In this document: piece by piece, positions 1 to 5,577 of the stretch
How the letters are laid out: every line of letters begins with the position of its first letter
How positions within the stretch are numbered: position 1 is the stretch's first letter
NCBI GenBank assembly: GCA_028696935.1
Contig: JAQVGE010000066.1
Coordinates: 1-5,864, forward strand
DNA from: Minisyncoccota bacterium
Lineage (GTDB): Bacteria; Patescibacteria; Paceibacteria; UBA9973
Length of the DNA stretch: 5,864 nucleotides
Direction: 5' to 3'
Program-made: the position numbers and the translations under genes
The notes under the pieces: model-generated
Database searches by the model: none
What the model was told of the DNA's origin: nothing
What the model saw: only the letters and a program-made list of their open reading frames with translations

Positions 1-26
1 TACAGAGTGATCTGTAAGTTTTTTTG
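1..26 (+). terminator. Possible intrinsic terminator for a plus-strand gene left of the window
   Basis: A 6-bp inverted repeat (TACAGA, loop GTGA, TCTGTA; 1-16) is followed on the plus strand by AAG and a run of seven T at 20-26. The bases AAG and the T-run could pair with sequence just beyond the left edge, so the stem may be longer than is visible. It would end a plus-strand transcript arriving from the left and may also serve the minus-strand operon that stops at base 49. The visible stem is short and has little GC, so the call is tentative. Confidence 0.4.
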
Positions 27-48
27 TTGTTACCATCCACAATATTAA

Positions 49-744
49 CTAAGATTTAACTTCTTCATCTATCTCCTCTTCTTCCTCTTCAACTGATAGC
101 TTCAGAATTTCTGGGGCAATACTTTCTATTTCTTCAATTGTCTTAAAACCAGTGACTTTCTTTTCATTAACAATAATTGCTGGTAGTTTAGTGTCTTCTA
201 TCTTATAAATCTTCAAAAGAGCCTTAAGGGCTGAAAGTTCTAAACTATAATCAAAAGAGTAAACTCTTAGATTAGGATATTTTTGTCTTAATTCAGTTAA
301 GACATAGCCTTGTTTAGTACATTCTGTACAATTATTTGCGGTTGTATAGAAATACAGTAAGGGAATAAGATTGCCTTCACATTTTTGATTTATCTTTTTA
401 GTCAAAAGATAATCTTTAATTTGAAGTAAAGAATAATATCTCTTTAGTTCAACCAATTCTTCGCGACCTTTTAAATTATTTTCACTAAAAGTTATTTTGT
501 CAGCTAATTCGTTCAACTCGGTAGACAAATTACCAGTACCATCATCTTGCTCACAAGAAAGCTCTGAGAGTAAAGAAAACTGAGTCTCTGAAGATAGAAT
601 ATCCGTCGCTAATTTATTTTGAATTGACCGAATATTTTCTAATTTTTTGTCAGCAAAAAAATTACTTAAACCACCAGCAACGGCAAATAAAGCTGCGGTA
701 ATAACAAAAACAATAATATACTTTTTCCAGTCGTTTTTAACCAT
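49..744 (-). CDS. Membrane-anchored thioredoxin-fold protein with CTEC motif
   Basis: Predicted 231-residue protein. Residues 1-8 are basic and 9-29 form one membrane segment, which suggests a signal anchor with the bulk outside the cytoplasm. Residues 32-120 are charged and probably helical (coiled-coil-like stalk), with C64 and C122. The thioredoxin-like core spans about 126-212: a hydrophobic strand, then C139-T-E-C142 as the CxxC site, a helix, a second strand near 159-165, and L187-P188 in the place of the cis-proline before the strand AIIVN. Residues 219-229 form an almost purely acidic tail. In the thioredoxin superfamily CxxC plus cis-Pro supports thiol-disulfide exchange, but the TE dipeptide is not that of a classical thioredoxin (GP) or DsbA (PH/PY), so reductase, oxidase or isomerase direction cannot be told. 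It starts with ATG 4 nt after the glycosyltransferase stop, so it is probably co-transcribed from the same promoter; no Shine-Dalgarno is obvious. Confidence 0.8.
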   Translation of the reverse strand: MVKNDWKKYIIVFVITAALFAVAGGLSNFFADKKLENIRSIQNKLATDILSSETQFSLLSELSCEQDDGTGNLSTELNELADKITFSENNLKGREELVELKRYYSLLQIKDYLLTKKINQKCEGNLIPLLYFYTTANNCTECTKQGYVLTELRQKYPNLRVYSFDYSLELSALKALLKIYKIEDTKLPAIIVNEKKVTGFKTIEEIESIAPEILKLSVEEEEEEIDEEVKS

Positions 745-748
745 ATTT

Positions 749-2026
749 CTATAATTTTACTTCTTCTAATGAATAATCTCTCTCTCCTACCCAACTTGAT
801 TCATGGGAACGAAAAGCATTAAAGACGGCTTTCGTTAGCCAAATCGGAGCCAAAATTGCATAAATACCAATAAACAAAGGAATATCCCAGGAAAGCATCT
901 TTCTGCCATAAATCATTCGGCGTCCGTTGAGTAAAGCTATAACAACAAGAACGTATAGGATAATTGAGATAAACAAAAATGTCTGAGTGTTTAAGAAAAA
1001 CAAATCAAAAGAAATATTTGTTCCAAATAAAGAAGCAAATCCTGCAGCTCTAGCTTGAATAACTTTATCAGCTATAAAATTAAAAAATCTAAACAAAAAG
1101 AACATTAACAAAAACATTGTGCCCGTTATTGAAATAAAACCAGACGGTAAAGTAAAAAGACCGACTGTTCCATACTTAGGCTTAAAGAAAAATTCCTTGT
1201 AATCAAGAGCATTTTTTATAAAACCATAAATCCAACGAACTCTTTGTTTGTAAAGTTTTGGAATAGTATTAGGACTTCCAGCATAAACATAAGCATCTGG
1301 GCAATGGTCAATTAGTAATCCATGTTTATGCATCCGCAAGGCAATTTCTTGATCTTCTGTGTTATGAGCCTTACGATAAGGACCAATCTTTTCAAAAACT
1401 TCTCTTCTAAAGATAGAAAATGGCCCAGGAGTAACATGAATTCCTTTTAGAAAAGCTAACATTTTCTTATTGTAATGAGCCATATCAAATTCAGCCCTTT
1501 GAGCATATTCAATAATATTTTTAGGATTACGAACTACAATAGAAGGAGCTACGGCCATTACTTTTTCATTATCAAAGAAAGTAATTATTCTTTTTAGAGC
1601 CTCTGGGTGAACAGAAGAATCAGAATCTAGACAACCAACAAAATCACTAGTTGAATGTTTGATTCCTAAATTTAAAGCGGTATGCTTACCGCCATTCTCT
1701 TTTTGTAAAAGTTTAATCCTTTTATTTGAGATATATTTTTGTAAAACTGACCAAGTGTTATCTTTCGAACCATCATCAACTACAATTATTTCCAACTTAC
1801 CTTTTGGATAATTTAAATTAAGCAAAGAATCAACAGTTAAGGAAACAGCTTTTTCTTCGTTGTAACAAGGAACAATAATGGTTACTGTAGGATAATTTTT
1901 GAGAATTAGTTTATCTTTTCTAATATTAATCCCTTTCTTATTTTCAAAAAATGTCACCAAGAAAAATATCTGGACATAGACAGCTAAGAAAGAAAGTATA
2001 TAAAATATAATTATGAGTAAATCCAT
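749..2026 (-). CDS. Membrane glycosyltransferase family 2 (processive polysaccharide synthase type)
   Basis: With the ATG at 2026 the protein has 425 residues. Residues 1-27 form a membrane segment. The cytoplasmic GT-A domain begins near 46 (TVTIIVPCYNEE), with VDDGS at 83-87 for nucleotide-sugar binding, the metal-binding DSD at 134-136, TED at 223-225 supplying the likely catalytic base (D225), and QRVRW (QxxRW) at 261-265. Several membrane segments follow (about 293-317, 340-366, 384-404). This motif set is typical of processive enzymes such as cellulose, hyaluronan and poly-N-acetylglucosamine synthases, which polymerise a sugar nucleotide and export the chain. The actual substrate cannot be read from the sequence. 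The frame stays open back to a TTG at 2065, but that TTG is part of the -35 hexamer TTGAAA of a well-formed promoter and would not be transcribed, so the ATG start is preferred. It is the first gene of a two-gene operon with the thioredoxin-fold protein. Confidence 0.9.
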   Translation of the reverse strand: MDLLIIIFYILSFLAVYVQIFFLVTFFENKKGINIRKDKLILKNYPTVTIIVPCYNEEKAVSLTVDSLLNLNYPKGKLEIIVVDDGSKDNTWSVLQKYISNKRIKLLQKENGGKHTALNLGIKHSTSDFVGCLDSDSSVHPEALKRIITFFDNEKVMAVAPSIVVRNPKNIIEYAQRAEFDMAHYNKKMLAFLKGIHVTPGPFSIFRREVFEKIGPYRKAHNTEDQEIALRMHKHGLLIDHCPDAYVYAGSPNTIPKLYKQRVRWIYGFIKNALDYKEFFFKPKYGTVGLFTLPSGFISITGTMFLLMFFLFRFFNFIADKVIQARAAGFASLFGTNISFDLFFLNTQTFLFISIILYVLVVIALLNGRRMIYGRKMLSWDIPLFIGIYAILAPIWLTKAVFNAFRSHESSWVGERDYSLEEVKL

Positions 2027-2036
2027 AACTTTGGCT

Positions 2037-2065
2037 ACTATACCACAAGGACTATAAATTTTCAA
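2037..2065 (-). promoter_or_regulatory. Sigma-70 promoter of the glycosyltransferase operon
   Basis: Read on the minus strand: -35 TTGAAA (2065-2060, 5 of 6 consensus bases), 17-bp spacer, extended -10 TGG followed by TATAGT (2042-2037, 5 of 6). Transcription would begin near 2030, only about 4 nt before the ATG at 2026, giving an almost leaderless mRNA. The promoter lies inside the longest possible ORF, which argues for the shorter gene start. Confidence 0.75.
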
Positions 2066-2112
2066 GATAAGCCTTATTCTATAAGAATCAAATCAGAAAT
2101 TGTCTATACATT

Positions 2113-2140
2113 TAGGCAAAAAATAAAACTATGATATAAT
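2113..2140 (+). promoter_or_regulatory. Extended -10 promoter of the DsbA-like gene; leaderless start
   Basis: A perfect TATAAT at 2135-2140 is preceded by TGA (extended -10, TGN). The -35 region is weak (TAGGCA at 2113-2118, 4 of 6, 16-bp spacer), as is usual for extended -10 promoters. Only 6 nt separate the -10 box from the ATG, so the expected start point, 7 nt downstream, is the A of the ATG at 2147. The mRNA should therefore be leaderless, and no Shine-Dalgarno is needed or present. It faces away from the glycosyltransferase promoter. Confidence 0.75.
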
Positions 2141-2146
2141 CTACGA

Positions 2147-2851
2147 ATGGAAAATAATAAAAAACAATCGATATCAGTTCCTGCAGCTATTATAGTTGCT
2201 GGATTATTAATAATGATGGGTATCTTATTAACTAATAATAAAAACAATTCTCAAACAGAAGAACCTAAGACATTATCAGAACAGATAGATGTCTCAAAAG
2301 ACGAACTGCTTACTTGTTTAGAATCTAAAGATTACGAGGTTTTAGGTAATGAAATTATCGCCAGTGTAGACAGTGCAATGAAAGCTATACCTGAAAATGA
2401 GCGAGGAACTCCTTATGCCGTTGTCTTAAAAAACAATTCTCCGGTTACAGATCTTCGTGGAGCTTATCCTTATGAAAGCGTTAAGACACTAGTTGATGAA
2501 CTTGTTAATGAAGAAATAGAAGCTAATTATGAAGGAGAAGTTCCTCTCCCTAATGAAAAAGACCATGTCTACGGAAACCCTAATGCCCCAATAACGGTTA
2601 TCGAATATTCTGATTATGAGTGTCCTTATTGTAAAAATTTCCACGAAACCATGAAAAAGGTAGTTGATGAATCTAACGGTCAAGTTAATTGGATTTATCG
2701 TCATTTTCCTATTAAACAAAATTCTTTCGAGAAATCAGCCGCAGCTGAATGTGTAGCAGAAATAAAAGGAAATGATGCTTTCTGGCAATATTCCGACTTA
2801 CTTTTTGGTCTTTTAGAACCAGCTCAAAAATCAGTTTCCGAACAACTATAA
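2147..2851 (+). CDS. Membrane-anchored DsbA-like thiol-disulfide oxidoreductase, apparently circularly permuted
   Basis: Predicted 234-residue protein with one N-terminal membrane anchor (about 11-29) after a short polar tail; the domain should face outward. Residues 151-221 are the first half of a DsbA/Thioredoxin_4 fold: strand VIEYSDYE, catalytic C159-P-Y-C162, helix, the YRHFP strand (184-188), then AAECVAE and FWQYSDLLF. The second half normally follows with a TCL.S..Y helix, a GTP cis-proline loop and a final PYE..K helix. Here it is absent after 221, where the protein stops within 13 residues. Instead it lies before the CPYC half: SEQIDVSKDELLTCLESKDY (44-63), G87-T88-P89, then GAYPYE (105-110) and the helix to about 120. 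All parts of the fold are thus present in swapped order, joined by a linker at 121-140. C57 and C202 match the second, probably structural, cysteine pair of the family. A terminator follows directly. Its likely job is forming or rearranging disulfides in exported proteins. If the permutation is wrong, it is a truncated DsbA with an unusual N-terminal extension. Confidence 0.85.
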   Translation: MENNKKQSISVPAAIIVAGLLIMMGILLTNNKNNSQTEEPKTLSEQIDVSKDELLTCLESKDYEVLGNEIIASVDSAMKAIPENERGTPYAVVLKNNSPVTDLRGAYPYESVKTLVDELVNEEIEANYEGEVPLPNEKDHVYGNPNAPITVIEYSDYECPYCKNFHETMKKVVDESNGQVNWIYRHFPIKQNSFEKSAAAECVAEIKGNDAFWQYSDLLFGLLEPAQKSVSEQL

Positions 2852-2859
2852 AGCAAAAG

Positions 2860-2886
2860 AAAACCCCGCTTAATTGCGGGGTTTTT
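2860..2886. terminator. Strong bidirectional intrinsic terminator
   Basis: A perfect 10-bp inverted repeat (AAAACCCCGC, loop TTAATT, GCGGGGTTTT; 2860-2885) ends in a T-run on the plus strand and has the matching A-run upstream, which serves as a T-run on the minus strand. It begins 9 nt after the stop of the DsbA-like gene and lies between two convergent genes, so it should stop transcription in both directions. Confidence 0.92.
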
Positions 2887-2903
2887 GATAACTTTTGTTA
2901 TCA
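2886..2903. repeat. Second small hairpin beside the convergent terminator
   Basis: TGATAAC, loop TTTT, GTTATCA forms a perfect 7-bp stem immediately next to the GC-rich terminator. On the minus strand it is the first structure after the lipoprotein stop codon, before the main terminator stem, so the lipoprotein mRNA would end with two hairpins in tandem. It may protect the 3' end or assist termination. Confidence 0.6.
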
Positions 2904-2907
2904 GAGT

Positions 2908-4017
2908 TTAATTAGTTTTTTCAGTGTCTTTGACCGGTTCATTTTTTGTTTCAAAAACTGACTTAATTACAACACTACCATCAGGACTCTTGGTGTACTC
3001 CATTGTTACCCGGTGAGCTCTCTGAGTTTTCAGAAACTCATCCGCCACAGTGGCGTGATCATTACTGATCATAACTTCATCAGAAGAAGTTACTGCAGCT
3101 GAATCAGATTTCTCTTTGGGAACCTTAGTAACTGATTCTCTAACTTCATCTTGGGCAACACTATCGCTTGGAATTGGGCTTTCTGTTCCATCCTGGTTAA
3201 TTAAAACCTCAGGAACAAAAGTTAAACCTGTTCCAGAAAAGTAATCACCTCGACGAGCATCATTGCCACATCCTTGTAAAAAATAAATGGTCTGTTCGTT
3301 ACCGTTTACCATGATTTCTCCTGCATAAGCAGGAACTTTACGAAGGTGGATTCTTTTAGGCTTTTCCTGTCCTTGATAGAACACGATGGCCCGACCGGAT
3401 AAAGTTCCTCTCCTGATGTTTCTAACATCAAGAATAGAACCAGGAAAACGATTCTCGGCAACTTCTCTCATACGATCATGAGCGCCAGCATCGTTCACTC
3501 CTCCTTCTACCTGAGGTTTTCCAGCAGCAACTGGATCAATATTCCGGAACCTCATTGAGTAAATCAAATAAGCTAATAACAGTAAACCGATAAATACAAA
3601 TAACCAGACCAACCAAGATACATCTGTAGTAGATTCTTCTACTGGTAAAACCGGTTTAGAAACAATCGTGTCTTCAAATACCGGATTGACTTGTGCTTTG
3701 CCGATGTTTAAAACTTCTCCAGGAAGAATCAAACAATACCAAATACCAGTAGTTTCGTCTTTCCAAACGCGACCAGGCTCCTGCAAAAATTCATTCTCTT
3801 TAACAATTTGTCTCCACTCGAAACCATTGTTGTAAAAAACTTTCGCGCGATCCCATGTGTTATGTCCACTTTTTACGGTATCTTTAACAACATAGAAAAA
3901 TTCAGGCTGGACGATTCTGGTCTCATAAGAATCCATACTTACCGTATCCTGATTAGTTTTGCAAGACAAAACAATCAAAGAAACAATCAACACTGAAAAT
4001 AAAAAAACTTTTTTCAT
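2908..4017 (-). CDS. Predicted lipoprotein with LysM-like domain, internal membrane segment and unrecognised C-terminal region
   Basis: Predicted 369-residue protein starting with ATG. Residues 1-18 are a lipoprotein signal peptide with the lipobox LVLSC-like end VLSC and acyl-acceptor C19. Residues 41-106 resemble LysM, a peptidoglycan-binding module: YVVKDTVKSGHNTWDRAK at the start, an IVKEN segment in the middle and LPGEVLNIG at the end, with a longer WKDETTGIWY insertion than usual. Residues 134-154 form a membrane segment followed by basic residues (RFR), which by the positive-inside rule puts the rest in the cytoplasm. Residues about 177-270 look like a small folded domain (basic, with GDYFSGTG near 257-264) that I do not recognise. 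Residues 271-369 are charged, Ser/Thr-rich and probably disordered. A lipid anchor plus a transmembrane helix would tie the LysM part between wall and membrane. The gene is noticeably richer in GC (about half in several 60-base stretches) than its neighbours, which hints at separate ancestry. It is a single-gene unit with its own promoter and a structured leader; no Shine-Dalgarno is visible. Confidence 0.75.
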   Translation of the reverse strand: MKKVFLFSVLIVSLIVLSCKTNQDTVSMDSYETRIVQPEFFYVVKDTVKSGHNTWDRAKVFYNNGFEWRQIVKENEFLQEPGRVWKDETTGIWYCLILPGEVLNIGKAQVNPVFEDTIVSKPVLPVEESTTDVSWLVWLFVFIGLLLLAYLIYSMRFRNIDPVAAGKPQVEGGVNDAGAHDRMREVAENRFPGSILDVRNIRRGTLSGRAIVFYQGQEKPKRIHLRKVPAYAGEIMVNGNEQTIYFLQGCGNDARRGDYFSGTGLTFVPEVLINQDGTESPIPSDSVAQDEVRESVTKVPKEKSDSAAVTSSDEVMISNDHATVADEFLKTQRAHRVTMEYTKSPDGSVVIKSVFETKNEPVKDTEKTN

Positions 4018-4045
4018 AACAAAAAATTTTAAAATAACGTGATTT

Positions 4046-4111
4046 GAGTCGAGGGTTAGCTATCCGATTGGCTCCCGTAGGACCAAAACCTAGATACTAA
4101 CTTGCTCACTC
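4046..4111 (-). ncRNA. Candidate structured 5' leader RNA (three bulged helices, UNCG-type loop)
   Basis: The first ~70 nt of the predicted lipoprotein mRNA can fold into one long hairpin, read on the minus strand. Helix 1 pairs GAGU-GAG (4111-4105) with CUC-G-ACUC (4053-4046). Helix 2 pairs GUUAG-UAUC (4101-4093) with GAUA-G-CUAAC (4064-4055). Helix 3 pairs UUGG-UCC (4086-4080) with GGA-G-CCAA (4075-4068). The loop is UACG (4079-4076) closed by C-G, the exceptionally stable cUNCGg tetraloop; this tetraloop exists only in the minus-strand RNA. Each helix has one unpaired G on its 3' strand. Internal loops are 3/1 nt and 6/3 nt. The structure begins about 6 nt after the predicted transcription start. 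It does not match a riboswitch or RNA family that I recognise; it could be a cis-regulatory element, a protein-binding site or a stability element. Confidence 0.6.
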
Positions 4112-4123
4112 TCATTCATATAT

Positions 4124-4153
4124 ATTATAGCATATTTATATACTATTTGTCAA
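4124..4153 (-). promoter_or_regulatory. Near-perfect sigma-70 promoter of the lipoprotein gene
   Basis: On the minus strand: TTGACA (4153-4148, perfect), 18-bp spacer, TATAAT (4129-4124, perfect), with TGC immediately before the -10 (extended -10). The predicted start is near 4117, so the 5' leader is about 100 nt. The first base of the -35 hexamer coincides with the outermost base of the adjacent terminator inverted repeat, so termination of rpoD and initiation of this gene share the boundary. Confidence 0.88.
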
Positions 4154-4202
4154 GAGATATATCAAAAAAACCTTTATCATAAAGGTTTTTTGATATATCT
4201 CT
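4153..4202. terminator. Long inverted repeat, bidirectional terminator downstream of rpoD
   Basis: Two arms of 24 paired bases (4153-4177 and 4179-4202, one bulged A in the A-run) surround a single central C; in RNA the loop would be about 3 nt. Inside the arms an ACCTTTAT/ATAAAGGT core is flanked by A7 and T6, so on the minus strand the stem TAAAGG is followed by seven T (4170-4164), and on the plus strand by six T. This is the expected form of a bidirectional intrinsic terminator. Its position after rpoD on the minus strand makes it the likely end of the dnaG-rpoD transcript. Confidence 0.85.
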
Positions 4203-4220
4203 ATAAATATTAACCTTTTC

Positions 4221-4239
4221 CCCTATCCCCGGGATAGGG
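4221..4239. repeat. GC-rich palindrome immediately after rpoD
   Basis: CCCTATCCC, one central C, GGGATAGGG: a perfect 9-bp inverted repeat that begins 2 nt after the rpoD stop codon on the minus strand. It is not followed by a T-run on either strand (GAAAAGG on the minus side, ATTTAATC on the plus side), so it is not a textbook terminator by itself. It may protect the mRNA 3' end or act together with the larger inverted repeat at 4153-4202. Confidence 0.65.
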
Positions 4240-4241
4240 AT

Positions 4242-5573
4242 TTAATCAAAATAATTCTTAAGGCGAGCTATTTTTTCATTATTACGAAGCTTTTCATGGA
4301 CTTTTGCTTCAATCTGACGAATACGTTCACGTGTCACTCCAAACTCAGCTCCTACTTCTTCTAAAGTGTGCTGAATACCATCATTTAAGCCGTATCGAAG
4401 CTCTAATATTTTACGTTCTTTTTCAGAAAGAGTATCAAGCACTTCTTTAATCTGATCCGATAAAATACGACGAGAAGAATCTTGGTCTGGGCGAAGAATT
4501 TTATCATCTGGAATAAACTCCCCTCTTGTAGACTTCTCATCATCATCTCCAATTGGTTGTTCCAAAGAAACAGTTTCTTGATTAATCTGTTCAATTACGT
4601 GAATTTTTTCTACTTCTAGCCCCATCTCTGAGGCAACTTCTTCAACTAAAGGATCACGTCCTAAATCTTGAGACAACCTACGAACGACTTGTTTATATTT
4701 AGAGATTGTTTCAACCATATGAACAGGTATACGAATTGTCCTTGATTGATCAGCTAAGGCTCTTGTAATTGATTGTCTAATCCACCAAGTTGCATAAGTA
4801 GAGAATTTATATCCTTTTGTCCAATCGAATTTTTCAACAGCTTTAAATAAACCTAAATTACCTTCTTGAATTAAATCAAGTAAAGTTAAATCAGAACTTC
4901 TACCAACATATTTTTTAGCAATTGAAACAACCAATCTCAAGTTTGCTCGAGCAAGTAGATTTTTAGCCTCTAAATCTCCTTTTTCAATTCGACGAGCTAG
5001 TTCTCTTTCCTCGCTTGCAACAATTAATGGATATTGCCCTATTTCTTTTAAGTACATCTGAATTGAATCGTAAGTTTGAGCGTCTTTACTATATTTTAGG
5101 ATAAGTTTTTCGGTCTCATTATCCATATCAAGTAAATTACCACCTTCTAGAACATCAATTCCAGCCGTTGCGAATTTTTCATAAAGTTCATCAAGAAAAA
5201 GTATGTTACCTTCGATATCAGGAAAAACTTTAATAATTTCATCGTAAGTAATAAAGCCCCTCTTCTTCCCTTTTTCAATCATCTCATTTGATTTATTTTC
5301 TAAATCAAGAGCTTTCTCTATTTTAGATTTTGAACTTTTAATCTTCTTACTCTTTTTAGCAACAGCTTTCTTTTTTGTTGTCTTTGGTTTAGCAATTTTC
5401 TTTTTGTCTGTCTTTTTAACTGTTTTCTTCTTTGGGACCTTAGTTGCTGGTTTCTTTTTTATGATTTTTTTAGTAGTTTTTTTAACTACCTTCTTTTTCT
5501 TTGGAGCTAAAATCTTCTTTTTGTTTTTAGTTTTTTCTTTTGATTTTATTTTTTTTGATTTTACTTTAGACAT
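4242..5573 (-). CDS. rpoD: RNA polymerase primary sigma factor (sigma-70) with lysine-rich N-terminus
   Basis: Predicted 443-residue protein that directs core RNA polymerase to housekeeping promoters. Residues 1-87 are a low-complexity basic tail, about half lysine with many KKK and PKK repeats, resembling histone H1-like tails. Residues about 104-142 resemble region 1.1. Region 1.2 spans about 167-199. Region 2 spans about 202-287, including [20 protein letters not shown] (231-250) for core binding and the [17 protein letters not shown] stretch (256-272) for -10 melting and recognition. Region 3 spans about 288-365. Region 4 spans about 376-440, with the helix-turn-helix near 402-430 (recognition helix [10 protein letters not shown]) for the -35 box. 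All core motifs look intact. The ATG lies 4 nt after the stop of the upstream partial gene, consistent with the dnaG-rpoD operon order; no Shine-Dalgarno is evident. The promoters seen in this window match the -35/-10 consensus expected of this factor. Confidence 0.97.
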   Translation of the reverse strand: MSKVKSKKIKSKEKTKNKKKILAPKKKKVVKKTTKKIIKKKPATKVPKKKTVKKTDKKKIAKPKTTKKKAVAKKSKKIKSSKSKIEKALDLENKSNEMIEKGKKRGFITYDEIIKVFPDIEGNILFLDELYEKFATAGIDVLEGGNLLDMDNETEKLILKYSKDAQTYDSIQMYLKEIGQYPLIVASEERELARRIEKGDLEAKNLLARANLRLVVSIAKKYVGRSSDLTLLDLIQEGNLGLFKAVEKFDWTKGYKFSTYATWWIRQSITRALADQSRTIRIPVHMVETISKYKQVVRRLSQDLGRDPLVEEVASEMGLEVEKIHVIEQINQETVSLEQPIGDDDEKSTRGEFIPDDKILRPDQDSSRRILSDQIKEVLDTLSEKERKILELRYGLNDGIQHTLEEVGAEFGVTRERIRQIEAKVHEKLRNNEKIARLKNYFD

Positions 5574-5577
5574 AAAT

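Noticed and set aside
2489..2719. Antisense ORF of 76 residues within the DsbA-like gene
   Set aside because: It overlaps the conserved CPYC region on the other strand and has no promoter or recognisable domain.
2147..2851. Simple 3' truncation or frameshift of the DsbA-like gene
   Set aside because: The missing C-terminal half is recognisable in the same protein upstream of the CPYC site. Reading the +1 frame past the stop gives only a few codons before another stop inside the terminator, so there is no lost continuation.
4072..4082. 16S rRNA fragment (TCCTACGGGAG matches a conserved 16S hairpin)
   Set aside because: Only 11 nt match and the flanks do not resemble rRNA. The match reflects the same kind of stable UACG-capped hairpin rather than an rRNA gene.
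4046..4111. Integron attC-like recombination site, because of the bulged imperfect hairpin
   Set aside because: attC sites have AAC on the 5' arm and GTT on the 3' arm of the R boxes. Here the order is GTT then AAC on either strand, no integrase is present, and a promoter places the structure inside a transcript.
4018..4120. tRNA gene between rpoD and the lipoprotein gene (TCGACTC resembles part of a T-loop)
   Set aside because: No acceptor stem, anticodon arm or proper T-stem can be formed; the sequence folds as one long hairpin instead.
4403..4594. Minus-strand 63-residue ORF inside rpoD
   Set aside because: It lies entirely within a well-conserved part of rpoD in another frame and has no recognisable features.
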